Below are positions 7,932 to 17,692 of a stretch of 64,000 nt of DNA, piece after piece. The stretch covers positions 248,001-312,000 of the forward strand of contig JANQPB010000014.1 in the NCBI GenBank assembly GCA_028285495.1, written 5' to 3'. The position numbers and the translations under genes are program-made. Under the pieces are notes generated by a model that did not search any database, was not told the DNA's origin, and saw nothing but the letters and a program-made list of their open reading frames with translations. Positions within the stretch are counted from its first letter, which is position 1; each line of letters begins with the position of its first letter. The DNA comes from Acidimicrobiales bacterium. GTDB lineage: Bacteria > Actinomycetota > Acidimicrobiia > Acidimicrobiales > SZUA-35.

Positions 7932-9194
7932 ATGGACCTGGCCATCACGGGGATGGGGACGGTGTCGCCGCTCGGCACATCGGCCGACGAGCTGTGCGAC
8001 GGCCTGCTGTCGGGTCGTCGAGGCATTCGGGTCGCACCGTGGGCCGACGATGTCGAAGGCGGCCTCTACGCCGCGGTCGATGATCGTTTCGATCCGGCGG
8101 CCACGATCGACGGGCGCGTCGTTGCCGGTACCGACGGCTTCGCCCGCTTTGCGCTCGCCGCGTGCGCTGAGGCGATCGGCGACGCCGGCCTCGGTTCGAC
8201 CGATCTCGATCCTTTCCGCACCGGCGTCGTTCACGGGACGTCGATGGGCGGACACTTCACGGTCGCCCGATCCCAGTGGCAGTACGAGCACGGAGGTTTC
8301 GACGCCACCGACCCGAAGACCCAGATCAAGATCTGGCCGAACATGGCCGCCGCTCAGATCTGCCTGGCCCACGGCCTGCATGGACCGTCGATCACGATCA
8401 CGACCGCCTGCGCATCGTCGCTCGACGCGCTGGGCACCGCCGCGCTGTACCTCCGGGCGGGCCTGGCCGACATCGTGCTCGTCGGGGCTACCGAAGGCGG
8501 GTACACCGCCGACGACGGCGACCACTTCGTACCGGGTTTCGTCGCCGCCGAGCGGGCGTACGGCATGAGTTCGGGTCAGACCGATCCCAGCCGGGCGATG
8601 TTGCCTTTCGACATCGACCGGGTCGGCATCGTGAGCGGTGAGGGGTCGGCCTTCCTCGTGTTGGAGACGGCCGAACACGCAGCCGGTCGGGGCGCGGTGG
8701 CGCGAGCGTGGTTGCGGGGGACTGCGTCGTTGGCCGACGCTCATCATCCGAGTTCACCGCAACCCGACGGCCGGTGGGAGCAGCTCGTCATGGAGCGAGC
8801 CCACGAGTCGGCCGGCATCGGACCCGAGCAGGTGGACGTGCTGATCGCCCACGCCACGGGAACGCCGAAGGGCGACCAGGCCGAGATCCGAGCCATCAAT
8901 CGCACGTTCACATCGAACCCCGACCTCGTCGTCACCGGTCTCAAGGGTCACACCGGACACACCGGTGCTGCATCGGGTGCGATGAGCGTCATCGCCGGCG
9001 TGCGGGCAATGGCCGACGGTGAGCTCCCCGCCATCGCCGGCACCGAGGTCGTCGACCCGGAGGCAGAGTTCGATGTCGCAGTGCGTGCGTCACGGGTCGT
9101 CGACCTTGCGGTGCTCCAGGTGAACTCGTTCGGCTTCGGTGGCCAGAACGCTTCGGTCGTGATCAGCCGGGAGGCGCCCGATGGTGGTTCGTGA
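7932..9194 (+). CDS. Beta-ketoacyl synthase (KAS I/II, FabF-like)
   Basis: This 420-residue protein is a complete condensing enzyme. It shows the N-terminal MDLAITGMGTVSPLG, the nucleophile loop ITTACASSLDALGTA (Cys about residue 160), the first His in IAHATGTPKGDQAE and the second in GLKGHTGHTGAASGAMS, and ends with VLQVNSFGFGGQNASVVI. Some FabF positions differ: LKGHTGHT replaces the usual K-x-x-x-G-H-x-x-x-A-A, as in KAS proteins of secondary pathways. It catalyses decarboxylative Claisen condensation of acyl and malonyl thioesters. It overlaps the acyl-CoA ligase gene by 14 bp, so both are co-translated. No acyl carrier protein is seen here. Confidence 0.9.
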   Translation: MDLAITGMGTVSPLGTSADELCDGLLSGRRGIRVAPWADDVEGGLYAAVDDRFDPAATIDGRVVAGTDGFARFALAACAEAIGDAGLGSTDLDPFRTGVVHGTSMGGHFTVARSQWQYEHGGFDATDPKTQIKIWPNMAAAQICLAHGLHGPSITITTACASSLDALGTAALYLRAGLADIVLVGATEGGYTADDGDHFVPGFVAAERAYGMSSGQTDPSRAMLPFDIDRVGIVSGEGSAFLVLETAEHAAGRGAVARAWLRGTASLADAHHPSSPQPDGRWEQLVMERAHESAGIGPEQVDVLIAHATGTPKGDQAEIRAINRTFTSNPDLVVTGLKGHTGHTGAASGAMSVIAGVRAMADGELPAIAGTEVVDPEAEFDVAVRASRVVDLAVLQVNSFGFGGQNASVVISREAPDGGS

Positions 9195-10755
9195 CCAGAG
9201 CTTCACCATCGCGGCATGTGTCGCCGCACACGCTCGGTCGTTTCCCGATCGCATCGCCGTCGACGAGATCGCGCCGCGGGACGCACAGCGGCTCGGAACC
9301 GTTGCCTACGGCGAGCTCAAGCAACGATGGACCTATGCCGACCTGTGGGGCCGGACCCAGGCCATTGCCGCTGCGCTCGCGCCGGTCCAGCCGGGCCCGC
9401 ACGGTCCAATGGTCGGCCTGCTGTTGCCCAACGGCGCCGATCACATCGCGGCGTACCTCGCCTGCCAGTTGGTCGGTGCCGCCGCCGTGCCGATCAACAC
9501 CCTGCTCACCGGTCCCGAGATCGACTTCATCTTGAGCGACAGTGGAGCCTCGGTACTGCTCACGTCCGAGCCGTTCTCGGACGTGGTCGGCGGGCTCGAG
9601 GCCGGGGTCGGCGTCGTCGACGCGGCCGCGATCGAACCGGTCGGTGAGCGAGATGCCCCGCCCCTGACCTCGGCCCAGGGCGAGGCGGCTCGTGAACGGC
9701 TCGCCGTCATCGCCTACACCAGCGGCACGACCGGATTCCCGAAAGGCGTCATGGTCCGCAATGGCGATCTGCTCGATCGGGCGGCGCAGTGGGCGTGGAC
9801 GTTCGGCCTGAGCCCGACCCAGGTGCTGTCGACCCCCGGTCCAATCCACCACATGTCCTACGGTGGGCTGAGCCTGACCCATCTCGTCGCCGGCGGCTAC
9901 AACCGAGTACTGACCGAGTTCGACGCCGCGTACGCCTTGACCGAGTACGCCGAGCACTCGTCGTGGGTGTTCCTCGTGCCGTCGATGACGGCCATGATCA
10001 ACCAGGCGTGGCGTGACGCAGGCAAGCGGGCCATGGGCCGGCTCGAGTTCGTGCTGTCGTCGGGTGCACCCGGCCCCCACAGCCTCCTCGACGCAGCGTT
10101 CGACATGTTCCCCGCAGCCGCCATCGTCGAGGCCTACGGCTGGACCGAGGGCGGATGGGTCGCCTACGAGCACAAGGAGCGCAACGCCATCGTTCCCCAC
10201 TGCGTCGGGTGGCCGATGATGCGCAGTGCGCTGGCCCTCCTCGGCGATGACGACCAGCCCTGCGCGACGGGCGAGCCAGGTGAGGTCGTGGTTCGGCCCC
10301 TCACGCCGTTCCACGGGTATCTCGGTCGAGACGAGGCCACCCGGGCCGCCACGACCTCCGACGGATACTGCCGCTCCGGCGACGTCGGCATCCTCTTGCC
10401 AGACGGCCGGTTGACGATCGTCGACCGCCTCAAGGACATGATCATCTCCGGAGGTGAGAACGTCTACTGCGCCGAGGTCGAGCGAGTGCTGACCGACGCA
10501 CCCGGCGTGGATCAGGTGGCGGTGTTCGGGACACCAGACGAGCGCTGGGGCGAACGGGTCACGGCCGCAGTCGTTCTCGACCCCGGCACCAGCGTGCCGG
10601 TCGACGAGCTCATGGCCTACGCCCGAGCGAACCTCGCCGGCTACAAGGCGCCCAAGGAGTTCCACGTTGTCGACGAGCTGCCCCGCAACTCCATGGGGAA
10701 GGTGCAGAAGTATGCGCTCGTGGAGGCCCTGTCGAACGGCGGAGCGCGGCGGTGA
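9181..10755 (+). CDS. Acyl-CoA synthetase / AMP-dependent ligase (ANL superfamily)
   Basis: This 524-residue protein has all ANL core motifs: A3 YTSGTTGFPKGVMV (about residues 178-191), A5 YGWTEGG, A7 YCRSGDVG, A8 VDRLKDMIISGGENVYCAEVE and A10 PRNSMGKVQK with the adenylating lysine. It therefore activates a carboxylic acid as an acyl-AMP and transfers it to CoA or a carrier. The ATG lies inside the end of the ketosynthase gene. In A5, YGWTEGG replaces Y-G-x-T-E, which is normal variation. With the ketosynthase and the HpaB-like enzyme it forms a three-gene pathway segment for an acyl substrate that I cannot identify. Confidence 0.92.
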   Translation: MVVRDQSFTIAACVAAHARSFPDRIAVDEIAPRDAQRLGTVAYGELKQRWTYADLWGRTQAIAAALAPVQPGPHGPMVGLLLPNGADHIAAYLACQLVGAAAVPINTLLTGPEIDFILSDSGASVLLTSEPFSDVVGGLEAGVGVVDAAAIEPVGERDAPPLTSAQGEAARERLAVIAYTSGTTGFPKGVMVRNGDLLDRAAQWAWTFGLSPTQVLSTPGPIHHMSYGGLSLTHLVAGGYNRVLTEFDAAYALTEYAEHSSWVFLVPSMTAMINQAWRDAGKRAMGRLEFVLSSGAPGPHSLLDAAFDMFPAAAIVEAYGWTEGGWVAYEHKERNAIVPHCVGWPMMRSALALLGDDDQPCATGEPGEVVVRPLTPFHGYLGRDEATRAATTSDGYCRSGDVGILLPDGRLTIVDRLKDMIISGGENVYCAEVERVLTDAPGVDQVAVFGTPDERWGERVTAAVVLDPGTSVPVDELMAYARANLAGYKAPKEFHVVDELPRNSMGKVQKYALVEALSNGGARR

Positions 10756-10764
10756 GACCACACG

Positions 10765-10791
10765 AGCCAGGTGTCGCACCGGCGCCTGGCT
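10765..10791 (+). terminator. Stem-loop after the acyl-CoA ligase gene
   Basis: AGCCAGGTG (10765-10773) pairs with CGCCTGGCT (10783-10791) across a 9-base loop with one G-T wobble, 10 bp after the stop codon. There is no U tract, which is common for high-GC actinobacterial terminators. Confidence 0.45.
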
Positions 10792-10943
10792 GAGGGCGGG
10801 ACGGATGGCCTTCTGCGCAGTCGTGTGCCCCGCGGCGGGCCACGTGTCCTGGCCGGCCGCCGGATGGCCGCTGGGGAGGCCCGAGCCTCCGAGCGGACCG
10901 TCGGTCTGGGCAGCCGCCAACGATGATGACCCGTTGGCCCAGT

Positions 10944-11414
10944 TCAGGGGTCGTCGGTTCTGTCTGGTCGTCCGGCCCTCGTCACGATCGGTTTCGGGTT
11001 GAGCTCGTTGAGGGGTCGCCCGGTGTTGCGGTCGATCAGCAACGGGTCGAGTTGCTGCCCGGTGTGACCGTCGACGAGGACAACCGGTGGTTCGTCGAAG
11101 CCGGCGTACTGGTCGCCCCACTGGAGGAGGCCAACGATGACGGTGCGGAGGTCTCGCCCCTTTGACGTCAGGTGGTAGTCGTAGCGGGGTGGGTGGTCCT
11201 GGTAGCGGCGGCGGTCGAGGATCCCGTGGTCGGTGAGGAGCTTGAGCCGGTCGGTCAGTGTGTTGCGGGGGATCTCCAGCCTTGCCTGGAAGTCAGCGAA
11301 TCGAGTGATCCCGGAGAGTGCATCGCGGACGATCAGCAGCGTCCAGGGGTCGCCGACCACATCGAGGGTCTGGGCGATCGGACAGGCCATTCCTGAGTAG
11401 GTCTTTCGTCTCAT
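10944..11414 (-). CDS. HxlR family transcriptional regulator
   Basis: A 156-residue protein beginning MRRKTYSGMACPIAQTLDVV, the HxlR signature with the conserved redox-type cysteine near position 11 and GDPWTLLIVRDAL after it. The winged helix continues with IPRNTLTDRLKLLTDHGILD and YHLTSKGRDL. The C-terminal extension (LVDGHTGQQLDPLLIDRNTG) is common in this family. Its ATG overlaps the TGA of the upstream MFS transporter (ATGA), so transporter and regulator form one operon. HxlR proteins sense reactive electrophiles, quinones or drugs, which suggests feedback control of the exporter. Confidence 0.92.
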   Translation of the reverse strand: MRRKTYSGMACPIAQTLDVVGDPWTLLIVRDALSGITRFADFQARLEIPRNTLTDRLKLLTDHGILDRRRYQDHPPRYDYHLTSKGRDLRTVIVGLLQWGDQYAGFDEPPVVLVDGHTGQQLDPLLIDRNTGRPLNELNPKPIVTRAGRPDRTDDP

Positions 11415-12853
11415 GCGCTGGGCTCGGGGTGCGTCTTGGCCTGCGGTGTCGTGTGGCTGGGTAGGGTCGCCTGACCGGTACGCAGACCGGCTGAGAGCGC
11501 CGTCGTTGCGAGACCTCCTACCACCAGCAGTATCCAGATCCGATCGAAGCCGGTCACGAGGGCATCGAGCGAGGACGGCTGTCCCAGGAAGGCGACGGTG
11601 AGGGCGACGCCGAAGGTGCCTCCGAACTGGCGCACCGCCTGGTTGGTGGCGCCGCCGACGCCGAGGCGGTCGGGCGGCAGCGCCTGGGCGGTGACACTGG
11701 AGAGTTGGGGCAGGCACATCGCGACACCGATCCCGGTCAGCAGCATCGACGGAAGGTAGTCGACCACGTAGTCGACGTCGGGTCCGAGCATGAGCAGCCG
11801 CAAGACGCCGCCGGCGGCGAAGAAGGCCCCGCCGATCATCAGGAGGGGCCGTTGGCCGAATCGGGCGGCCAGTCGACCCATCTGCGGGGCGAGGACGGCA
11901 ACCAGGAGGGGCCCTGGCGCTATCCCGAAACCGGCGGCCAGGATCGACCACTTCCACACGTCGGTGAGGAACAGGATCGACCCGAAGAACATGGCGATGA
12001 ACACCACCCCGAAAGCCAACGCCGCGGCGTTTCCCCAGGCGAAGTTCCGGATTGCGAACAGTTCGAGGTCGAGAACCGGTGCGGTACTTTGCCGCTGAGA
12101 CAGGATGAACAGGCCGAGCGCAACCGACCCGAGGGCCAGGCTGGACACAGTTCGGGCATCGCCCCAACCCCACGACTCACTGTGGACCACCCCGAACGAC
12201 AGCAGCGCCGCAGCCCCGGCGATCAGGACGACCCCGGATGGGGCAGGCAGTTTGGTTGCCTCATCCTTCGACTCGGCCAGCACCCGCGACCCGGCCAGGA
12301 CCGCATAGGCGCCGACCGGCAGATTCAGGTAGAAGACCCAGCGCCAGCCCGCCCACTCGACGACCATGGCTCCGAGCGTCGGTCCAAGGGCCGCGGCGAC
12401 GGCACCGGTCGCGCCCCAGATGGCCACCGCCACCGGCAGTCGCTCGCGGGGGAAGGCCCGCAGGATCAGGGCCAGCGATGCGGGGAGGAGCACGGCTGCG
12501 CCGACGGCCTGGACGATCCGGGTGGCGATCAAGACCGATGGGTGCGGAGCAAGGCCTGACAACAGCGAACCGACCATGAACACCACGACACCGGTGAGGA
12601 ACGCCCGCTTGTGCCCGAGGCGGTCGGCCACCTTGCCGGCGGGGACCAGGAGGGCCGCGAAGACGATGGTGTAGGCATTCAGAACCCACGACAGCTGCGC
12701 CGTACTCACCTCGGGGAACGAAGCCACGAGGTCGGGGAAGGCGACGAACAGCGCCGTGGTATCGAGGAACACCGTCAGGACAGCCAGCGACGCCACGGCC
12801 AGGGTGGTCCTGGCAGGTCGAGGAGCGGGCGACGAACCAGCGGGACGGGACAT
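11411..12853 (-). CDS. MFS multidrug exporter, DHA2 (14-TM) type
   Basis: A 480-residue protein with about 14 hydrophobic helices. TM1 starts at residue about 18 and carries FLDTTALFVAFPDL, the usual D-x-T-x-x-N/V-A-x-P motif of DHA2 drug/proton antiporters. Motif A is AGKVADRLGHKRAF in the TM2-TM3 loop. Motif C-like GATGAVAAALGPTLGAMVVE and WRWVFYLNLPVG follow in the TM5-TM6 region. It probably exports a toxic hydrophobic compound by proton antiport. The start is 47 bp from an AT-rich stretch (AATAATACAA) that may hold the promoter and HxlR operator. Confidence 0.92.
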   Translation of the reverse strand: MSRPAGSSPAPRPARTTLAVASLAVLTVFLDTTALFVAFPDLVASFPEVSTAQLSWVLNAYTIVFAALLVPAGKVADRLGHKRAFLTGVVVFMVGSLLSGLAPHPSVLIATRIVQAVGAAVLLPASLALILRAFPRERLPVAVAIWGATGAVAAALGPTLGAMVVEWAGWRWVFYLNLPVGAYAVLAGSRVLAESKDEATKLPAPSGVVLIAGAAALLSFGVVHSESWGWGDARTVSSLALGSVALGLFILSQRQSTAPVLDLELFAIRNFAWGNAAALAFGVVFIAMFFGSILFLTDVWKWSILAAGFGIAPGPLLVAVLAPQMGRLAARFGQRPLLMIGGAFFAAGGVLRLLMLGPDVDYVVDYLPSMLLTGIGVAMCLPQLSSVTAQALPPDRLGVGGATNQAVRQFGGTFGVALTVAFLGQPSSLDALVTGFDRIWILLVVGGLATTALSAGLRTGQATLPSHTTPQAKTHPEPSA

Positions 12854-13500
12854 GGCCGAACGCTAAGCCAGTAGATTCAATAATACAACTCACTCGGCCG
12901 GCACCGCCGACGTCATCGGCGTGAGCCGCTCGGCGATCCGACGACATCGTCGACGGACTCCGGGCCCCGCATCCGTGACCCGACGCCAGGCCACGCGAGG
13001 CCTGAACTCGACGTCGTTCGGTGGGGAGATCTTCTCATCGAGACACAAAACCGAGATCGCCACGACAAGATAATGTTGTGATGGGTTCGTGGTCCGACCA
13101 CCCCCGCCTTCCTGGCAGCGCAGGTGCGCAGCCGTGCTGGGCGGCTGGTTCGGTGCCTCGAGTGCAACACGACGGCGGGAAACGCGGCTCGTTGCTCCCG
13201 ATCGTCGACGACCTGGAGCAACCGACCGGAGAGAGAGCAGGGCGATCACGATGCTCACGTTCGAGGACGAGTTGCCGGCCCCGGCGGCCGAAGAGCGCGG
13301 GCCGGGGGCCCAGCCCGCGACGGAGCCCGCGGTGGCGGGTGTCGACCGCCGTGTCGACCAGCAGGCGATCCCGGGCCACCGCCTCGGCCGCACCGACGAC
13401 CGCCACCGTTCGGGGCGGGGCCTAGTCTCGGACCGGCGGTCGCCGCACCTCCGACCCGGCAGGCGACGGCAACAACCCCGAGCGACAGAGGTCTGGACCT
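12854..13500. other. Divergent intergenic region, no supported gene
   Basis: The left end near 12870-12885 is AT-rich and probably carries the MFS promoter. The middle (about 13040-13085) is another relatively AT-rich block. Several arginine-rich frames cross it but none has a recognisable family or typical codon bias. Nothing else could be supported. Confidence 0.5.
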
Positions 13501-13866
13501 ATGAGGCGCATGTTGGCGTTGATCACCGGGATCGCCGTGCTGTTCGCAGCGGCGCTCTGTGCACTCCTCTCCGTCGAGTCGCTCGGGCTCGTTGGGTCCG
13601 ACGCGTCGTACAACCTCTGGCTGGTCACGGTTGCCCTGTTGCTCTACGCCACCACCGGCTTCGTCGTCGCCCGAGTCGCTGGTCACCAGCGATGGGCCCG
13701 CACGGGGATCGCCGCAGTCGGCGCCGCCGCGGCCCTGCTCCTCGTCTCGGCCCTGGCCACCGGATCGCTCTTCTTCGGGGCCCTGTTCGGCGGGGTGACC
13801 ATGCTGGCACCGGCGCTTCTCGGCGACGGCGGCGGGCCGCTGGCACCACGAGACGGCGCGGCCTGA
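13501..13866 (+). CDS. Small four-helix membrane protein of unknown function
   Basis: A 121-residue protein with four hydrophobic segments: about residues 4-25 (LALITGIAVLFAAALCALL), 40-60, 70-90 and 92-108 (the last rich in Gly, Phe and Leu). It has no catalytic motif and no recognised family. Codon use is strongly GC3-biased, supporting a real gene. It ends 100 bp before the large secreted lipase gene on the same strand and might be co-transcribed with it. Confidence 0.62.
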   Translation: MRRMLALITGIAVLFAAALCALLSVESLGLVGSDASYNLWLVTVALLLYATTGFVVARVAGHQRWARTGIAAVGAAAALLLVSALATGSLFFGALFGGVTMLAPALLGDGGGPLAPRDGAA

Positions 13867-13966
13867 GCGCACCGTCGGCACCAATCGCAGAAGCAATCGG
13901 GCTCGGCCGGTGCGGTATCGCACGGCGGTCGCGCCGCGGACCCGAACGGATGGGGAGAGACAGCCG

Positions 13967-16900
13967 ATGAACCTGTGGAGAAGGATCCTGATCGCGGGTC
14001 TGGCGCTCGTGGCCGTCTCGGCGACGAGCGCGGCGTCTGCGCAGCCTCCCGCCGACGAGTCGCCGACGCCCGGCACGGCGCCGGCCGCGCCGCGGACCGC
14101 CAGCGCAGCCACCACCGCCCAGGCCGCCATCCTGCCGGCCGAGCCGGTGCGTCCCTTCATCACCGCCACCGGCTCGGTGAGCGTGTCGGTCGATGCGATC
14201 GGCACCAACAGCCCGAACGGTGGTCTCGTCACGGTCGAGAAGCCGCCTGGCGCCACCGTCCGTCAGGCCTTCCTGCTGGCGGCGACGACCGGCTTCACCC
14301 AACAGGTCCCCCAGGACGGCGACATCAACCTGGGCGGCGTCGACATCTCCTGGGACGCCGGTCGGACGATGGCAAACGGCATCTCGTCGTTCAACGCGTT
14401 CGCCAACGTCACGGGCAACGTCAAGAACGCCATCGATGCAGCCGCAGCCGGTCCCGTCAACTTCCGCATCACCGAAGCGGTCCCGTCTCGCTACGACGGA
14501 GCGATCCTCGCCGTCATCTTCGACGATCCGTCGATCGAGGTCCCGACCACGGCGATCCTCGCCTACGGGGCCCAGCAGGTCACGGGTGACAGGATCCGGC
14601 TCGCCCGACCGGCCGAGATCCCGACCGAAGACGTCGAGGTTCGTCTCGGCGTCGGCATCTCGTACGGATTCCAGCCGGCCCCGAACGTCCCCCAGGACAG
14701 TCGCATCAACGTGAACGGCATCCGGCTGACGAGCTCGGCCGGTGGGCAGGACGACGGCGAGGGTCAGAACGGAGCACTCATCACCGTCGGCGGGGTCGGC
14801 GACGACCTCGCCAACCCGACCGACCCGTTCGCCGACGGCAACTCCCCCGGCTGTCCTCGTTGCGACGACGAGTACTACGACCTCCAGCCGTTCCTCTCGG
14901 CAGAGCTGGTCGACGAGCTCGAGCTCACGACCCAGAACCCGTCGGCCGACGACAACTTCTTCTTCGCCGCCCTCGAAGTGGTCGGGGCGACGGCCACCTG
15001 GACGTCGTCGTTCGCCGGCCCCAGCCCGCTCGTGGTCCTGCACGGCATCACCGGGTCCTACCTCGAGGACGCCGACGGCAACGAGATCTGGCCGGACGAG
15101 GGGCAGACCGCCGACAAGTTCGAGGACAACCACCTCGACGTCCTCGCCCTGGACGAGAACGGTGTCGACCCGGCCGACCCGAACGATCAGATCTCGGTGA
15201 GCACCAGCCGGGGGATCGACGGCCTGATCGGCCAGTCGGAGCTGTGCACCCCGATCTTCTGCAAGAACATCGGTGACGCCTACAACCTGACCTTCAACCT
15301 CCTCGAGGACGAGGGCTACGAGCGGGGCGAGGACCTGTTCCCGTTCGCGTTCGACTGGCGGCTGTCGACCAAGACCAACGGCGACCTGCTGATCGACTTC
15401 ATCGACGAGATCCTGGCCGAGACCGGGGCCAGCAGCGTCAACATCCTGGCCCACTCCCAGGGCGGCCTGGTCACCAGGAACGCCGTCGAGAGCCCGCGGT
15501 CGGTCGGGAAGGTCGACCGGGTCGTGACGTTCGGGACGCCCTACCTCGGTTCGCCGAAGTTCGTCGGCGTCCTGGACTACCGGGAGCCCTGCCAGGCCGA
15601 GGTCCCGTTCGGCGGGCCGGGCTGCTTCCTCGCTCGGGCCAAGGCCCAGGAGCTCGCCACCAACTGGCCGGGGGCGCTGGAGCTCTTGCCGTCGAGGGCG
15701 TTCTTCGACACCTACGGCTCCGTGATCAACCGCGACGTCGACGATGACGGCGACGGCACCGTCGAGGGCCTGCTCCCCTTCGACGACTTCCGGGACACGC
15801 TGGCCGACCGCAACCTGACCCTCATCGATGCGGCGACGGCGCTGCACCAGACGATCGACCCATGGGACCCGGCTGACGACCGCGTCGAGCTGCTCCGGCT
15901 CGCCGGAACCGGAGAGACGACGATCCTCCGCATCCGTCAGTTCCAGAAGGAGGACTGCCTCTTCAGCTGGTTCCGGAACTGTGAGCTCGTCGAGGCCTTC
16001 GAGTTCGAGCACGGCGACGGCGACGGCACCGTCCCGACCAGCTCGGCGTCACTGATCGGCGACGGCCTCGACCTGTCCGGCGACGCCCGGGTCTGCTACA
16101 TCTCCGGCCCGGGCGCCGCTCACGGCAAGCTCCCCCAGCGCGAGCTGGCCATGGGGATCGCCCTCGACTGGGTCGAGGACGGCGAGTACACCTGTGGGCA
16201 GGAGGCGTCGCGGTTCGCGGCGACGACACAGGCGGCCTCCCGCGCCGCCGCAGCGGCCCCGGCGACGACAACGGCGAGCTCCGAGCCGGCGCGACTGACC
16301 GCAACCGAGCTCGTGGCCAGAGGACCGATCACCGGCTACGTCGAGCGGCTCGGCACCGAGGGGGCCGAGGTCATGGGCTTGGTGCCGGACGGCGACGATC
16401 GGATCGAGATCAACAGCGTCGTCAACGGCTCGTACTACACGGCACCCGAGTCGGTCAGCTACTCGTTCAACGGCGCCGGCGACTACCTGGCGAGGTGGGA
16501 GATGGTCGACGACGGCGAGTTCGCCCTGCTCCTGCGGACCTACGACGGCGGGATCGCCTCCGTGCGTTCCGTCCTGCCGATCCGCCTACCGGCCGGGGCG
16601 ACGATGACGCTTGCACTGAGCCATCCCAGCCCGACATCGGTCGTCCTTCGGATCGACGAGAACGGCGACGGCACCGTCGACCGGGAGCTCCCGGTCGAGG
16701 ACGAGGTCGTCGACTCGGCCGCCCAGGACACCATCGCACCGACGTCGACGGTCACCCTCATCCCGGTCACCGGCGACCCTGGCTCGGTCGAGGTCGAGAT
16801 CACCGCAGTTGATCTCGGCGGGTCCGGGGTCGGCGTGATCGAGTACGCGCTCGAGCCCGAGGGCATCAGCGCGGTCTACGAGGGGCCCTTCACCGTCCCG

Positions 16901-17581
16901 GCCACGGGAACGTTGCACGTCCGGTCGATCGATCGAGCCGGCAATGTCGAGGCGCCGGCTCAGGTCCTCAGCCTGAGTCTGGATCTCTGCCAATCGCCGA
17001 CGATCGTGGCCGATGGCAGCGCGATCGTGATCGGCACCGAGGGTGACGACGTGATTCTCGGGACCGACGGTCCCGAGCGGATCGAGGGTCTCGGCGGCAA
17101 CGACGTGATCTGCGGCGAAGGCGGCAACGACGTGATCTACGGCGGCCCGGGGGACGACGTGCTCGACGGCGGCGCCAACAGCGATCGTGTGTTCGGCGGC
17201 GGTGGCGACGACGTCATCACCGATCCGAGCGGCCAGAACCTGCTTCACGGCCAGGGCGGCAACGACGTGATCAGCGGCGGCGGCAGCATCGACCTGATCT
17301 TCGGAGCGGGTGGCCGCGACGTCCTGAAGGGCTTCGCCGGCGACGACGTCATCGACGGTGGCCGGGGCGGCGACACGATCGACGGCGGCGCCGGCGACGA
17401 TCGGCTGAGCGGCGGCCCCGGGAACGACCGGGTGCGGGACGCCGCGGGCGACGATCGGCTCGACGGCAACGGCGGCAACGACCGCCTCACCGACCTGCAG
17501 GGCACGAACCGTCACGACGGTGGCGACGGCAACGATCGCTGCCGGACCGGCGCAACGGACGTCGTCGTCAACTGCGAGTGA
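13967..17581 (+). CDS. Secreted LCAT-like lipase/acyltransferase fused to RTX calcium-binding repeats
   Basis: I choose ATG 13967 (MNLWRRILIAG, with GGGGAGAGA upstream); a 25-residue signal peptide ends ASAAS-AQ. The protein has about 1,204 residues. Residues about 370-740 are an alpha/beta-hydrolase of the lecithin:cholesterol acyltransferase type: VVLHGITGSYL, the nucleophile elbow ILAHSQGGLVTRNA (Ser about 497), FEHGDGDGTVPTSS with the acidic residue of the triad, and GAAHGKLPQRELAM (His about 719). A linker and Ig-like segment follow (SVEVEITAVDLGGSGVGVIE). Residues about 1020-1190 hold some 12 RTX nonapeptides (GGNDVIYGGPGDDVLDGG) that bind calcium and fold outside the cell. A large N-terminal domain (residues about 50-350) is unrecognised. 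The likely role is extracellular phospholipase or lipid acyltransferase. Confidence 0.88.
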   Translation: MNLWRRILIAGLALVAVSATSAASAQPPADESPTPGTAPAAPRTASAATTAQAAILPAEPVRPFITATGSVSVSVDAIGTNSPNGGLVTVEKPPGATVRQAFLLAATTGFTQQVPQDGDINLGGVDISWDAGRTMANGISSFNAFANVTGNVKNAIDAAAAGPVNFRITEAVPSRYDGAILAVIFDDPSIEVPTTAILAYGAQQVTGDRIRLARPAEIPTEDVEVRLGVGISYGFQPAPNVPQDSRINVNGIRLTSSAGGQDDGEGQNGALITVGGVGDDLANPTDPFADGNSPGCPRCDDEYYDLQPFLSAELVDELELTTQNPSADDNFFFAALEVVGATATWTSSFAGPSPLVVLHGITGSYLEDADGNEIWPDEGQTADKFEDNHLDVLALDENGVDPADPNDQISVSTSRGIDGLIGQSELCTPIFCKNIGDAYNLTFNLLEDEGYERGEDLFPFAFDWRLSTKTNGDLLIDFIDEILAETGASSVNILAHSQGGLVTRNAVESPRSVGKVDRVVTFGTPYLGSPKFVGVLDYREPCQAEVPFGGPGCFLARAKAQELATNWPGALELLPSRAFFDTYGSVINRDVDDDGDGTVEGLLPFDDFRDTLADRNLTLIDAATALHQTIDPWDPADDRVELLRLAGTGETTILRIRQFQKEDCLFSWFRNCELVEAFEFEHGDGDGTVPTSSASLIGDGLDLSGDARVCYISGPGAAHGKLPQRELAMGIALDWVEDGEYTCGQEASRFAATTQAASRAAAAAPATTTASSEPARLTATELVARGPITGYVERLGTEGAEVMGLVPDGDDRIEINSVVNGSYYTAPESVSYSFNGAGDYLARWEMVDDGEFALLLRTYDGGIASVRSVLPIRLPAGATMTLALSHPSPTSVVLRIDENGDGTVDRELPVEDEVVDSAAQDTIAPTSTVTLIPVTGDPGSVEVEITAVDLGGSGVGVIEYALEPEGISAVYEGPFTVPATGTLHVRSIDRAGNVEAPAQVLSLSLDLCQSPTIVADGSAIVIGTEGDDVILGTDGPERIEGLGGNDVICGEGGNDVIYGGPGDDVLDGGANSDRVFGGGGDDVITDPSGQNLLHGQGGNDVISGGGSIDLIFGAGGRDVLKGFAGDDVIDGGRGGDTIDGGAGDDRLSGGPGNDRVRDAAGDDRLDGNGGNDRLTDLQGTNRHDGGDGNDRCRTGATDVVVNCE

Positions 17582-17692
17582 TGGCCCGCACCGCCGAGGC
17601 GAAATGCTGATCACGCACGGACGGCGCCGACCTGCGGTCGGCCGAGTTGCCCGCGTCGGCCGCCGCGGCCGATCGTCCTCGGCCGGGAGCCC

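Noticed and set aside
13120..13230. A cysteine-rich frame (VRCLECNTTAGNAARC) that could be a zinc finger.
   Set aside because: Cysteine spacing does not match a known zinc ribbon, the frame lacks a ribosome-binding site and quickly becomes Arg-rich.
13625..16012. A 795-residue open frame on the minus strand opposite the LCAT-RTX gene.
   Set aside because: It is the antisense of a GC-rich gene with strong third-position bias. It has no motif and the plus-strand frame has a signal peptide and catalytic residues.
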